The position numbers and the translations under genes were made by a program. Positions 11,525 through 23,984 of a stretch of DNA of 64,000 bases are shown here, in pieces; within the stretch, counting starts at the first letter, position 1, and each line of letters begins with the position of its first letter. The notes beneath the pieces are model-generated. The model saw only the letters and a list, made by a program, of their open reading frames with translations. It was not told the origin of the DNA and did not search any database. Origin of the DNA: Pararge aegeria (taxonomy: Eukaryota > Arthropoda > Insecta > Lepidoptera > Nymphalidae); assembly GCF_905163445.1 (NCBI RefSeq), contig NC_053191.1:5828001-5892000 (forward strand), read 5' to 3'.

Positions 11525-11760
11525 TATTCGAAATGGAACGTATCAAAATGTAAAATATTAACGCGAAAAGTTTGAGGTTATGTTTGGAGAGAGTAAAACA
11601 GCCAACTCACTGACACTGTTTACGCATGCGCACTGGCGAGCAAAGAAAGTGAGATTGCGCGTCAAACGTTTCGAACGAGTGTGCGATACGTGCGATAACT
11701 CGGTCACCATACGGTTTCCCGGTTTAGAGGGAGATAAAAGACAAATAAATTAGCGCTATC
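11525..11760 (-). promoter_or_regulatory. Probable promoter and 5' leader of the HSD-like gene
   Basis: Upstream of the start codon on the minus strand the sequence becomes GC-richer with several CpGs ('acgcatgcgcactggcgagc', 'gattgcgcgtcaaacgtttc') before falling back to AT-rich DNA past 11760. 'gcatgcgcac' near 11625 resembles an NRF-1-like palindromic site seen in TATA-less promoters. No convincing TATA box. Promoter assignment is inference from position and composition. Confidence 0.4.
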
Positions 11761-13375
11761 TTGCTTTAACGTACTATATGGGTCGCAGTGTGGATGCGAG
11801 CTGTTATCATAAAGTTATCTAATAGATAGGTAATGGGTTATGTGCTATAGATAAAAATGAAAATATGACTGCTTTTCATCACCTTTAATCTTTATCTGCT
11901 GTTGTTAACGAGTTTGTTCCGTTTGCAATAATAATGATGACGTTAATTCATGGATTAAAAAATCGATTGAATTTCCTTGTTCATAATCTATTTGGTTTTT
12001 TATTAATATAGGCAAGGTTAAAGTTCACCTGCTTAAATAACTAGCACCCACACGCCAATGTGAAAATGAATAAAAAATTACACTGTTAAATCATTCAACA
12101 CCCTATTTTAGATTACAATAATAAATATGAATTACAATAAAGAAGCAACGGAAAGATAAAATACTAAGTATGGGGTGTATAATACGTGGTCCGTCTTTGA
12201 AGTAGTCAACGCCCACCTTCTGGCATAAGCCAGAGGCTTTTCTCAAAGCTCGTTAACTACAGTACAAGCGAACCGACGGTCAGAAGTATTTTACTATTAT
12301 AATTGGCTTTCAGTTTTTTATGTTTAATTAGCGTTTGCCCGAGAATTTAACAGCTTACTACGAGTAGGTAGTTAGAAAGGAACCTATACATAATATTATA
12401 AAATATATTTGTTTACACTATAAAATAATATTTTATGAGCGCAGTTAAATAATATACTAAGTACATTTATAACTAGTACATAGGTAGTTTTTTGTCTATA
12501 TAAATGGCTATCTACCTACTACCAACCGAATGAATCCTCCTTAAAGTTGAGTATATTGAACACAGAAAATAATGTCACACAGATTAAGAGTTTTTGTCCC
12601 ATATCTCCTTTATAAACTACCTATCGTTCTTTTTCTCCAATAAAACATTTTTTTTAATTCATTATTTATTCGGGACTTTTCTTAACAATAAGAATGTTAA
12701 GAATGTCAGCCTCATCGTTCCCTTTACGAAAATTAAAACTTCCTACTTCTCTTATCTTACATTTTAATGGATATATTGGTAGATTAAAAGCGGATTAGGA
12801 GTTGTGTCAACTAGACACTGCATCCAATTGTTCTCCGGATACAACACCACTCCAATAGAAAGAGAGTGTTCGAGAGAGATATTATAATATAAAGTTGAAT
12901 GAATTTTCTCCAAGTAAATTGATAGCTTCCAGTGATAAGTCGCACTGTAGTTACACGATTTCAGAAATGTTATGAAACTTAATAACTTTGTAACTTATCC
13001 GGGGTCTCAGAGCCGAGATATTTAAAGCCTTGTATTCATTTACAAGAGGCAGCGGGACTGTTTTAGCCTACAAATTTTTCATTAATTTATTCAATGAATA
13101 ATGAGTATTAAGGAACGGCCCTGAGATATAATAATCGTATACGTGCCAATTCACAATTAAAATTTACTAAGTACACAAATTGTCATCATCGGCTAAAGTG
13201 GTTGTGGGTTTTATTGCTGAGTAGATAATATTTAAGTGTTATTTTGTTTATGATGTTTGTTTATTTTTTTTACTTTGCAACAATGCGCGAATTTTTTGCA
13301 CTAGCGTAGATTTTAGTACCTACCCACTTAGGCTTTTTTCGTAGTCCATCAGACCTTTTTCAGTCCAAAGGCCCT

Positions 13376-13745
13376 CTTTTACCTTCATCAAATCAACCGA
13401 TTGACGTCCACTGACGTTTTGTAAGGCATTTCAAACTCCACGATTCCGAGCCGCTTGTATCCAGCGGCTCCCCGCGACTCGCTTGATGTCGTCGGACCAC
13501 CTGGTTGGGGACCGACGACATCAAGCGAGCGTGGGTTGCGTTGCTGCTACTCCAACACGTTGGAACCCCAACGTCCATTGGTTCTCCGAGCTATGCGCCC
13601 CGCCCATTGCCATTTCAGCTACGCGACTCGTGAGCTATGTGGGTAACTTTAGTTCTTCTACGGATCTCCTCATTTCTGATTTACACGTAGAGATACACTC
13701 TGAGGCTTCTGATGAGGCCCATACTTTTTCCTTAGTTATTAAATT
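13376..13745 (-). pseudogene. RTE-like LINE 3' coding fragment with internal palindrome
   Basis: On the minus strand this is the C-terminal region of an RTE-type endonuclease/reverse transcriptase, matching other window copies that encode 'RRRTRV...KWxWAGxIARRTD'. Frames are broken. A perfect 18-bp inverted duplication (13478-13495 and 13512-13529) interrupts the expected order of the element. Non-functional. Confidence 0.6.
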
Positions 13746-14078
13746 TATTTAATTAATTATATGGTGGACTTTATATTTGCTCTTTTATTCAATCTGATAC
13801 TATTTTTAAAAATATATATATTTTCAACTAATCCACCATTGTAGACTTCTTGAACGTCTTTAATTTCAGTTTCGTTACTTACATTTTCTAAATTTATTAC
13901 AGTGACACGACAGTCATAATAATTTAACGTGGCCTAAACCTTACTCGGAAATTTTAATTAGCTTCAAAACTTATTACTTGTGAATTTCGAGATAGTAATG
14001 TTTTCAATCTACTTCCTAAGAGGAAAGGAGAAATGTTTTTTGTTAGTTTAAAGTCCAGAAAGGGTATTCATTATAACA

Positions 14079-14388
14079 TCAATCCATTACCGGACTGGCC
14101 CATTGCAGGGCGCCGGTGTCCACTTAGAATGGAAAGGGTTTCAGGCCGTATATCTATCACGGTGGCCAAGTGAGGATTAGTGGATTTCACACACCTCTGA
14201 GAGCACTATGGAGAACTCTCAGACATGCAGGTTTCCTCACGATTTTTTCCTTCACCGTTGAAGCAAGTTTTAATTGCTTAAAACAGACATAACTCAGAAT
14301 CATTAGAGGTGCCGTGCCGATGATCGAACTCGGTCCCCTCGAAGGAGTAGCCGAAATCTTAACCACTAGGCTATCACAGCTTCCAGTG
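14079..14388 (-). mobile_element. SINE-A, near full length
   Basis: Read on the minus strand it begins with a tRNA-like head (B box 'gagttcgatc', A-box-like 'tagcctagtggtta'), continues through the body with 'ggaaacctgcatgtctgaga' and ends in the 'ggccagtccggtaatgg' block. Copies at 16119-16432, 23423-23688, 27160-27385, 40021-40275, 45428-45660 and 52350-52620 share the same order. It would be transcribed by RNA polymerase III and mobilised by a LINE. Confidence 0.7.
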
Positions 14389-14807
14389 TGTTCCTCGGCT
14401 AATAATATTAAATTTGTGTACCGCTTATCTGTTCAAATTACTACTTAACGTGCTCTCCGCGGAACGGGGATGGACAGTGCCAATTTCCTGACTCTGTTAA
14501 GTCTGTGGCCTACTGTGTAAAATTGGTAACAGGAAAACCTAATAACTAGAAATATTTTTTTGCTCAACCTGGTAATCGAAACTGTTTCCTCTTGCCCTGT
14601 AGGTATAACATAACCTGGGTACCAATACCATGGTTATTGTTGCCATGCTAACTATGGTATTGCTAATACATCATTACAGTAGTAAATCGTACTGCAGATT
14701 TTTTGCAGTCCATGCCACTGCAGGCACCAACCTGACAGGGCGAGACTTTTTAGGAAGTGTTCCTTGCATGCCATTCCATTTTTTTTAATTTATTCCACTA
14801 CAAGTAA

Positions 14808-15062
14808 TGGTAATGGTAACTGATGATGCAGTCTAAGATTGTAACGGGCTACCCTGTAAGGGGTATGGCAGTTATATTAAACCCCTAATCGGTTTGCACG
14901 CGACATCGTACCGGAATGCTAAGTCGCATAGCGGCCCGTCTTTGTCGGTAGGGTACCGCTGAAGCCTACCACTAGACCAGACCAGAGTCTGGTGACCATA
15001 GACAGTGGACCTCCTACTTATATCCACAGCGCTAACCGCTGCGACGGGGTAGTCGTCATTTA
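14808..15062 (-). mobile_element. SINE-C copy
   Basis: Family with body words 'gtctggtctagtgg' and 'cctaccgaca' (minus strand) and a tail ending 'cttagactgcatcatcag'. A tRNA-like head lies at the right end. Better heads in other copies show 'ggttcgattccc'. Copies at 16892-17132, 32222-32412, 48952-49186 and 54872-55146. Possibly related to the Metulj SINEs described in Heliconius; not checked. Confidence 0.6.
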
Positions 15063-15255
15063 CCATCAGCACTTGCATGCGCAGGAGACAATTATATCCC
15101 CAGGGAAAGGATTTTATCTTCTCCCACAGCTTTATATAATCTCAGAGCACTGGCGCTCAAGTGGAAATAATATCCAAATAATATTATATGTGTCCTATTC
15201 CATATTCCAGTGATTTAGCATGTGGGCACGTTAATAATTATACCCCTTGGCTCCC
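15060..15255 (+). mobile_element. Dispersed element D copy
   Basis: Shares 'atgcgcaggagacaattata', the 'cccacagctttat' block and 'caagtggaaataata' with the copy split by the LTR retrotransposon. It supplies the uninterrupted version of that insertion site around 15160-15190. Confidence 0.55.
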
Positions 15256-15395
15256 CAGCATCACTCCCTGAAGCACTTGGCGACCTGGGCGGCCTCCTAA
15301 GCTTCTGGAGTGAGCTCGGCTGGCTGGAGTGACCCAGCGGGGAGCTGTACCAGTGGCACTACGTACAACGGAAGGTTCCAGAGAAAGAAGAAGAA
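15255..15395 (+). pseudogene. LINE C-terminal fragment, family S
   Basis: The plus strand reads 'LPEALGDLGGLLSFWSELGW' (with a few changes), matching the minus-strand copy at 52676-53035. Truncated on both sides and stopped immediately after. Confidence 0.55.
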
Positions 15396-15839
15396 GTGGA
15401 TATAATTTTTATCTCCCGCCCGTGCTAGCCCTGCGTGTGGGTCTTCTCTTGGGCTGTCAATTGGTATTTAAAAAAAACTGCTCTAAAGCGGTCGGGGGTT
15501 GTTATTTATCATTTACTTAATTTAAAAACTACTTACTAAGCAAAATGTTTTTATTTATATTACTTATTACTCACATTTTATATCTTTATTATTCTATATT
15601 ACTCATTAATTTTAGTAGATAACCTTCAAGTATACCTATTAAATGCCATTTTAAAAGGTAACCTTCAAGTGGTTTATTTAATTCTAATAAACTAATATCT
15701 GGCGAGAATCCTCTTTCCTTAATTGCTTTCAATTTCCAGAACACCGAAGACTTCTAACTTTGAGTATAACTTCTGAATCTTACCCAAACACAACATTTTC
15801 TAATTTAATTAATTCTATTTTTAATAATTTTAATAATCT

Positions 15840-16045
15840 TAGCCTGAACCACTTCTCATGGTGGGAGGAAACCTTTGACCTGTAGTGGGCCGTTAAATAT
15901 GATGATGTTGATGATAGTAATAAAGATAAACACCCCGACACTAAAACATTCACGTTCATCACACAAACATTATCCTTGTGGAACCCACGGCCTTGAACTC
16001 ATGAAGCAGGGTAACCGCCCACTGTGCCAATCGGCCGTCAATGAA
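15840..16045. mobile_element. SINE-A tail followed by a SINE-B fragment
   Basis: 15840-15905 is a plus-orientation SINE-A 3' end ('acctgtagtgggccgtta', then 'gatgatg' repeats). 15905-16045 is a minus-orientation SINE-B head, with 'ccacggccttgaactcatga' and 'gtgccaatcggccg' marking the B-box and A-box side. Confidence 0.55.
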
Positions 16046-16118
16046 GATCGAATATATTTTGAAAAACAGACACTGGAATTAGTATAGTTTAATTCATAAA
16101 GCTGTCATAGAAATTGAA

Positions 16119-16432
16119 GCGGGGGTTAGCCTAGTATTCTCAAAGTACCTACCCACTGCTCTTCGTTCTCTGAGTTCGATTCCCAGCACGTCCTACTTTT
16201 CGGAGTTATGTGCAATTGTAATTTAAGCAATGAAATTATCACTTGCTTTAGCGGTGAAGGAAAACATCGCGAGGAAACCTGCATGCCTGAGAGTTCTCCA
16301 TAATGATCTCAAAGGCGTGTGAAGTCTACAAATCCGCACTTGGCCAGCGTGGTGGACTCCGGCTTAAATCCTTCTCATTCTTCGAGGAGACCTTTGCTCG
16401 GAAGTGGGCCCTTATTGGGTTGGTGATCATAG
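16119..16432 (+). mobile_element. SINE-A, near full length
   Basis: Plus orientation. A-box-like 'gttagcctagtattctc' and B-box 'gagttcgattcccagcacg' in the head, then 'gcgaggaaacctgcatgcct' and the 'cttggccagcgtggtggact' tail block. One of the best-preserved heads in the window. Confidence 0.7.
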
Positions 16433-16891
16433 TAATTCCGATATCTTTAAATTATCATACATCGTTTAAAAAGCAGATATTTAAGTACTCACCTGAAATT
16501 ATTTGCAGTTACATACATTTGCATTAGATTCGTTATCTACAAGGCTGTTTATCAGTTCGATCAGTGAAGAGAAGAAAACCACTTTGAATAAATTAATGAA
16601 AGTTTCGAAAGAGAAAGTAGTTATATAAACTCATTATTAAAGGAAACAGTAAGGCTTGGTTGTATGTTTGTGTTGATAATGGAGAAATCTTAAGTGGCTG
16701 TAGAGCTAGGTCTTGAAAGCTAGGCCGCAGCGCCTTGAGTTGTGTGTTGAAAATAGAATACTTATGTATTATCTACGTTTTAAGACGACCAATGTTAACA
16801 TAAATATTGGATTTATAAGAATGTAAATGATATATATTTTTTTCTATTCCAATAAAAGTTTTATTTCACTACGGTTTACTACTTTTTAACT

Positions 16892-17132
16892 TCTAAGATG
16901 GTAGCGGGCCAACCTGTTTGGGAGAATAGTAGTCATACCCCTAATCGGTGTCTACGCGACATCGCACCGGAACACTAAATCGCTTAGCCGCACGTTTTTG
17001 TCGGTAGGCTGGTAACTATCCACGGCTAAGGCCAGACCAGAGAAAATTCAGAAATTTCCCAAATTGCGGGGTATCGAACCCAGGGCCTCCTACTTAAATT
17101 CACAGCGCTCACCGTTGCGTCAGGTCGTCAAA
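16892..17132 (-). mobile_element. SINE-C copy
   Basis: Carries 'gcgacatcgcaccggaacac', 'ttgtcggtaggctggtaact' and, at the head end, 'gcggggtatcgaaccca', the reverse of a B box. Full family order is kept. Confidence 0.6.
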
Positions 17133-17499
17133 AAATAATAATATCAAAGAAAGCATTTTTTTAAGTTTACGTGTTTACTTATGTTTATGAATACTCCTAC
17201 ATTATCTTAAGATGATGTTGCGTGTATATAGTAGTAGAGCTTTTTGTGACTAGCTCTCATAAACTGTAGGAGGAAGTTTTACCCCCACGCTTATATCTGA
17301 CGCCGAGCAGCGTTGCCGTGTTCCGGTCTGCGTGGTTGCCGGTGAAATTACAGGCACATGAGGTTTAATCACGGAAATCTCAACAACAAGACAATTGTTG
17401 TTTAATCTTAATAGATTTCTATGGGCTTGAAATTTACGTGTCAGGTTGATGGGGCAGGTGCAGGGCAGGGACTTCACCGCCTTTAAGAACATTATCGAA

Positions 17500-17612
17500 A
17501 ACTCCGAGGCCTTTAATAGATCAAAACGCAGATAACTTCGAAAAGTTAATTTAGTTAAGAATTCGGACCCCTCGAAAGCGCGGCTGAAGGCTTATCACTA
17601 TGCTATTTATCT
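17500..17612 (-). mobile_element. SINE-A head fragment
   Basis: 'aaaacgcagataacttcgaa' followed by 'ggacccctcgaaagcgcggc' and 'tatcactatgc' matches the head half of SINE-A on the minus strand. The tail is lost. Confidence 0.45.
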
Positions 17613-17867
17613 CCTTCTACAAATAATGAATGATAGGTTTATCACACAGGGCGGCACTTTGTAGGACGAATTACTTGCATGCCCTGCGAAATGTTGCAGT
17701 GTTTGGGTGATTGGTTTTAACTTATAGCATGTTAAAAACCATCACAGGGCCATTTGCTTGGCACGTCAATTGATCCTAGAAAATATGTTAAAGAGAAATG
17801 TTCAGAGAAAATAACTTTGAACCTTCGTGGTTGGATGCCCATCGAAAAATCTTCTTTTTTTAAAAAT

Positions 17868-18025
17868 CAAAATACAAAATTAATTTATTTCAAGCAAGCC
17901 ATTTGATTTAATATAAGGACTTTTGAGACTTCAAGTATGTCTGTTTGTAGTGACTCTACCACCGGTTCGGAAGGCAGATTTTCCGTGAAGAAGCCGGCAA
18001 GAAACTCAGCAGTTGCTCTTTTTCA
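17868..18025 (-). mobile_element. LINE 3' UTR fragment, family Y
   Basis: Minus-strand copy of the 3' end seen downstream of the LINE coding tail at 49192-49936: 'gcaactgctgagtttcttgc', 'gccttccgaaccggtggtag' and a TTTTGA-rich terminus. Non-coding. Confidence 0.65.
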
Positions 18026-18109
18026 TCCAGTCCATACTCTGTAAAAAAAAGCTCTACCTACTAATCCAAAACCTGCGCCTACCGGTCCGTGGCCTCCTCT
18101 CCAGAACAT

Positions 18110-18290
18110 ATCTGCATTACTGCCATGGGTCTACAACGGACATGAGTGTCCCGTCCACTACCACTTCAGTCTGCTTATTCCTTGCTATGTTGGTGACTTC
18201 AATTCTCCTACGGATTTCTCCAGTATTCTTGTTCCTCAGAGAGAAGCCTAACATGGCCCATTTCATAGCACGTTGAGCGCCTGAATTTTG
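18110..18290 (-). pseudogene. RTE-like LINE fragment
   Basis: On the minus strand 'IRRRIEVTNIARNKQTEVVV' resembles the 'RNEEIRRRTRVxxxA' tail of the RTE-like family. Upstream and downstream parts are missing. Confidence 0.5.
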
Positions 18291-18485
18291 TTGATAAGGG
18301 TTGTTATACACGAGGTAGTAGGTACACAAAGTACGTATATGTACGATTATTAGTAGTAACTAGGTTAAAATCTACACCATGTCACCTCTGCCTAAGATTT
18401 TAAAGTCAACAGAGCAAATGTACAATGGTGTGGTTAATTTTTGAAAGTGTAACTTTTATTATATCGTCTCAGACTTTTTCTTTTC

Positions 18486-18542
18486 ACTTTTTCAACTTGC
18501 GTTGCATGTCGTCACGCGACATGCAACGCAAGTTGAAAAAGT
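18486..18542. repeat. Perfect 26-bp palindrome with 5-nt loop
   Basis: Arms at 18486-18511 and 18517-18542 are exact reverse complements around 'tcacg'. The arm holds 'acttgcgttgcatgtcg', GC-richer than the flanks. It is one of the longest perfect hairpins seen in the window. Not part of a recognised repeat. Confidence 0.92.
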
Positions 18543-19479
18543 CACGTTGGTTATTTTTTTTTTCAAAGTATTATCAACGTAAACTTTGTACAGTAAGAAA
18601 TATTTGTAAGACTTTCTTTAACACAGATTTATTTGATAAGTATCTATAACCTTCAGAATTTATTTATCCTATGTATTCTGAAGTATAACGGTAATCTTTA
18701 AAAAGAAACTCCCGCCGACCTCATTACTCGATTACGGATAATATCGAGAAGCGTACCATCGACAATTTTTCCTCATGAATTTTAAAGGGCTTTTTTCCAC
18801 CGTCTCACCTGTAGACAAAATAAACCCGATCCCGAAAGACTTGTGCGTGATTTTAATAAAATTATCCTGCGTTCTGATTGAACATACAGAATATTGAATT
18901 AGAACTTACATTTATGATTTGCTAAATTTTAACTACAAAGGTTTAAAAAAATGTCTTGCTCCTAATAGAAAAATATGAACTTTAAAATATGAAAATTACT
19001 TAAAAAATCAGAAACTTTTACTTATTTATCTATATTTATTCCCTATTTGATGCCTTTGGAGTTGGAATTTTTAAAATATATGAAACACGAATTTCTCTAT
19101 TTTTAATCGAAAACCTAAAATCAAAGTTTCGTGAATGTAACTTGAAAAATAAATTGATAAATGAAGGCGTTTATACAAACTTTCATCCCCCCTTTTACCC
19201 TCCTAGGGTTGGAATATTCAGAAATACTTTCTTAGCGGATGCCTACGTTGTAATAACTATCTGTGTGCAAAACTTCAGCCCGATCCGTCAAGTGGTTAGA
19301 GCTGTGCGTTGATAGATCAGTCAGTCAGTCACCTTTGCCTTTTACATATATAGATAATAGGGGTAAAGTACTACGATCGATGAGAAGTACAATTGTTTTA
19401 GTACGTACAAATAATTTAATTGCGTAAGTTATGCAACGTTAGCGGATGACCAGATTGTACCTAAGTGACTGACTGACTG

Positions 19480-19528
19480 GAGGAAGTCGAAGATTTGAAC
19501 ATTGAATGTTCAAATCCGGACTACCTCC
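19480..19528. repeat. Quasi-palindrome
   Basis: A perfect 11-bp core (19492-19502 and 19506-19516, loop tga) is continued outward by near matches to GGAGG (19479-19483) and CCTCC (19524-19528). Confidence 0.7.
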
Positions 19529-20589
19529 ATGTCACAGGGAGTAGGTTAAGTTGCCAGTTTCGGTCATTATCACTAAGCGTGATAACAATTTAGATGGCAG
19601 ATGTATTTTAGTAATGTTTGGGTTGAAAATGGGTGAATATTCGTCAGCCCATTAGCGACCCATTGCTGTGCACAGGCCTCATATAGGAAAGACGTTTTAG
19701 AGCATAAACCCACCTCCCAACTATAATCACAAACCGAAACCGATTAGCATGGTGGATCTTGAAGAGGCATAAGATGACGATGACGTACTATTTGGAGTTG
19801 GGACGTAATTTATTTCCTATTCCCTTCAAAATTGTTAAGAGCAATTACGTAACAAAATGTTTGACAAAAATTAACCAACTTTGTTATAGAACTAAAAAAC
19901 AAGCAAATAGATATTTTCTACAAAATTTTTAAGTCGGTGCCAAGTGAAATGTATAAAATTAGGTAGGTATAGCGTTTCAAAAAAAAAAAAAATCTAATCC
20001 GTTCATAAATGACAGAGTTCTGCGCTAACAAAAATACTACAAAATTTAGAACCACCTCCTTTTTTGTTAAGTCGGTAAATAATAAAATCCGTCAAGAGTT
20101 ACAGTACGCCAATCACCATTCTACATTGATAAAATAATATGTTACTATCGTTTCTATTATAAAGTAAACGTCTTTCGTCTTGTAATTTTAGGTACAATGC
20201 CATTTTGTCTTGCAAATTTAAGCACTATCGAACCAAAAGTTTTCCTGGTCCATAAATAATCACACAACTCCACCAATTCCCGTGTAGTTCAAAATTCCAT
20301 TTTCGGTATAATGAAGTGAACGCGGCCAAGTAAATTAATTTCCTATAAGCTTTTGTAACGTCAAAACAACTTCCAAACTTCAGGACCTGCTTTAATTAAA
20401 ATGTAAGGTTGGAGGCTCAGCTGATAATAGAGATAGATTTCCTCATCATAAATTAATTTTACTTATCCTTTATTTGCATAATTATGGCCTATTAATAATG
20501 ATCCCTTTATTGTGCTGTATTTCACCCCTTATCAATAACCACGTTTATTTTTTTAATCTTGTCTAATACCACCATGTTGCCCACGTTAT

Positions 20590-20850
20590 CGTCCGCGTCT
20601 TTTTTTTTTTAATTCTCAATAGGCTTGCGCTTTACCACTATCATGCCTGATGGAAAGCACCGATTGCTTTGCGCGCTTGTCTAGGCAAAGCAGATTATCT
20701 ATTCACTCTTGCCTTGACGGCAATCAAGTTATATTTATCAGAAAACACCAATGCCGGAAGAGTGTTCCAAACCCTAGCGGTACGTATCAGAAACGTAGAT
20801 GAAAAGCGCTTTGTACATGCTGACTAAAACGACGATGATTTTTTCCAAAT
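20590..20850 (-). pseudogene. LINE RT C-terminal fragment, family W
   Basis: The minus strand reads 'FLIRTARVWNTLP' then 'VFSDKYNLIAVKARVNR' and a stop, a divergent copy of the tail at 1572-1800. A Helitron-like 5' end abuts at about 20846-20991. Confidence 0.6.
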
Positions 20851-20991
20851 CCCGTGGGAACCTTTAGTTTTCCTGGGATAAAAGTAGCCAGTGTTTTAAC
20901 TCTATGCGAAAAATCAATCGATTGGTTGTTTAATTAGGGCGTGGAAGTAAGACAAACGAACACACTTTCGCATTTATAATATTAATAGAGC
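20846..20991 (-). mobile_element. Helitron-like fragment
   Basis: Holds 'cccgtgggaacc', 'tgggataaaagtagcc' and the terminal 'ctttcgcatttataatatta', the 5' side of the Helitron-like family when read on the minus strand. The CTAG end is missing. Confidence 0.45.
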
Positions 20992-22636
20992 CATCTATTG
21001 AATACTTACTCAATCCAGTCAGTTAACCACTTTATACCACCATCTGTTAGAACCTTATCGAACTAACAGATAATTATCACTCTTTGTCAGATATAAACAA
21101 ATAATTTTCAATAAAATAATATTGCAATAATAAATGAGATAATATAAACCATCCACCTGTTTAGTTTGAACAAAACACACATAAAAAAGTCATAATCGGT
21201 TCAGTGGTCGGAGTTCATCGCGGACAAACATTGGAAATATACCTATATAAATGACTAGCTTTTGTTTGCGACTTCGTGAGCGTAGTTACGAAAACGATAT
21301 AAAGCTTTTTCAAGTTGGTACTTCAAACTATTTAGACTTATTTGTAGTAGTGCAGTGCTATGAGTACAATAATAACTTTAGCTAAACAGTTTCCGCGAGA
21401 TAAAAGGAGTATAAGTATATGTGCTATGATAATTTTGGCAGGCGTTTCGGCACGCTTTAGGTGAGCCTTAACCGTACTTTGTTTTCTAAGCTTAAAACAA
21501 CTACGAGTGCTATAGTCTCTTTAAAAATATCTAAAATATCTTACCTATGTACTCTTTGACAAAGCGCAATGAAGTAAGTGGATCCAATTACCTTACACCA
21601 CGTAAAGCTATGAATTGTGGCATGGCTGTAGCATTTTCCTTTAGTACATCAATAAGTTACACTTAATGATTGAATTCCTGGTGGTAGTAGTTTTATTGCA
21701 GGATATGGATTCAATCATTTGAATTAAACTAATGGGTTCGATGCTTTGAACTGATTAATTTACCCAATTTTAATTATTCTGTTTAAAGTTGAAGTCTCTA
21801 ATTACGTAATCACTAGATTTTGTAATTTGAGGATTACAGAGGTAAGACACTCAAGCGATTAAACTCTGATTATTAACTTCTAGTATTAGTTTTAGACTAT
21901 AACGAGTACCTACCGGTCACGTTCAAACCACATCTGCTATCGGCAAATAGATTGATCATAAAGGTTCATATACAAAGTAATATTTGGTAACACGATTTAC
22001 GGCGTACAAAGCGAACCAATATTTCAGGAGCGGGCGGTGAATTCACTTGACAGGTGCCCAAGTAGGGCAGATTCAATTTGTGCATAATATTCAATTTGGC
22101 GCCGTCAGCTGACGAGTGGCCATATTGAACTATCACCGGCAATCCCCGTATTTACATTTTAACGTATCAACTCATTTTGGGGTAAACGAAATTTACTTTC
22201 GAGTTTTTAGACATGTCCGTCCGAAGCTCGAAATACGGTTTTTTAATTATTAACCTTAGTCCAAACGAGTTTTTTGAAATTTTCATATCAATATACATTA
22301 CGCAGTACGCTTAAAATTTTTAATAGTATGTGGCAACTAGACATGTACCTACATGTCAGTAATTTATAATTTTTATAATTTAGCTTTTAGCTGTACCCTG
22401 CCACGCTTCGCTGTGGCACATTGTGATTGAATGGTTGAGAAAAATAGATAAAAAAAAGTCCTTGATGCATACTATATCTTATGCTAAAATATCAGCTCGA
22501 TCCGTGCAGAACTTTTTGAGTTTTTGAAGCGCACACAAACCAACATAACATTTTTATATATAAAGATTTATATACGTAACACAGCACAATCTTCCAAAAG
22601 CACTACCCTCAGAGGACGTTAACTTCACAACAATAA

Positions 22637-22860
22637 ACCTATTACCGGCTTACTAAAAGGGGTCACCACCTCACAGAATATGAAGAGCTTCGGCCGAGGT
22701 TCACCAACCTGGCCAAGAGCAGATTGGTAGACTTTACTCGCCTTTGTGAATATTTTGGAGAACTCGAAGACCTATTTTGTTTTCTTGCGGTGTTTTATTC
22801 ACCTTTTAAGAAAAGCATATTATCGTCGAAAAGTTAGAGGGGATACAACTCGGAATGCCA
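22637..22860 (-). mobile_element. Decayed SINE-A copy
   Basis: Recognisable in order: 'cctattaccggcttact', 'ggccaagagcagattggtag', 'ttggagaactcgaagac', 'aagttagagggg'. Strongly diverged. Confidence 0.4.
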
Positions 22861-23422
22861 GGAAAAGGGGGTGAAGACTGAAGTGTTTATACTTGGCTAT
22901 GACCGCTCAGCTTCTCAACGCATAATTGCAAATCTGCGTTGGCGTGGAATTGCTGTTTTCAATAAAAATGCTTTTTCCCTTCTGTTTCGGTGAAAGCGGA
23001 CCCCAAATGTTTTATTTTACTCGTGTCAAATTATTTACGTTTAACACAGTTCTTTGTGCCTACTTCTATCCAAAATTTTCTTGGTGTTTCAAAGCGTGGT
23101 TAGGTGTGTTCTAACCTGCTGTGAAAACGGATACAAGAATATTCTTTATATTTTTTTTGCATTTGTGACTCTTTTGATGTTTTATATCTCCAGAAATGTT
23201 TTGTAACTCAACAAACATTTGCCTTTTTATACTTTTACAGTGTTACTTGACAAGTTAACGTTTGAATTGCCTAGTTTCAAAATAAATAGCCTGGTGTCCC
23301 GTGTCTGGTGGTTGTGTAGGATCATAATCACCGCCCGAATTGTCATTAGTCTCTTATTACGGGATAGCTTCAACTCGGTAACAAATTTAAGGTAACTGTT
23401 AGCGATCCAAAGTAGCTTTCAC

Positions 23423-23688
23423 ATCAACCCATTTCGGCCCACTTCGAGCACAGATCTACTCACCCAATGAGAAAGGTGTGCGGATTTGTTGACTACACAC
23501 GCCTCTGAGAACATTGTAGATAACTCTCACGCATGCAAGTTTCCTCACGATGTTTACCGTTACCGTTGCTAGTGATATTTTAATTGCTTAAAACGCACAT
23601 AACTTCGAAAGTTAGAGGTGCGTGCTGGGTACTCGGCTCCTCGAAGGTGAAGCTGTAATCCACTTGCTAACCATCACCATCCTGATTT
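23423..23688 (-). mobile_element. SINE-A copy
   Basis: Contains 'tgtgcggatttgttgactac', 'gcatgcaagtttcctcacga' and 'acttcgaaagttagaggtgc', ending at the head with 'gaaggtgaagctgtaatcc'. Near full length. Confidence 0.6.
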
Positions 23689-23984
23689 ACTCTATTTTTA
23701 CAAGTTATACAAAATCATGCAACACATTTTTAAAAGTAATGCAAAAATCATGGTTCAAGAAAATTTACATTAGATAGGCGCAGAATCGACTGCAGTGTAA
23801 AGTCAGTGACAAAGGAAAATGTAAGCTAGGCTTGCGTAGGCAGACTCATTGAAATTCATGAGTTTGATTCTAGATAAACAGTTGCGCTAACTGAGCTTCT
23901 TGGAAAAACATAATGTTTTTTCCGTGTAAGAAGCTTGAAATAGACAAAAGATAAATTTAATAAGCCATAACGAAAAATTAATAC

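Noticed and set aside
13393..13752. Several overlapping open frames on both strands
   Set aside because: They are shadows of a broken RTE-like LINE fragment with an internal palindrome.
22926..23114. 62-codon plus-strand frame rich in Phe and Cys
   Set aside because: No splice context, no recognisable domain and low-complexity composition; not supported as a gene.
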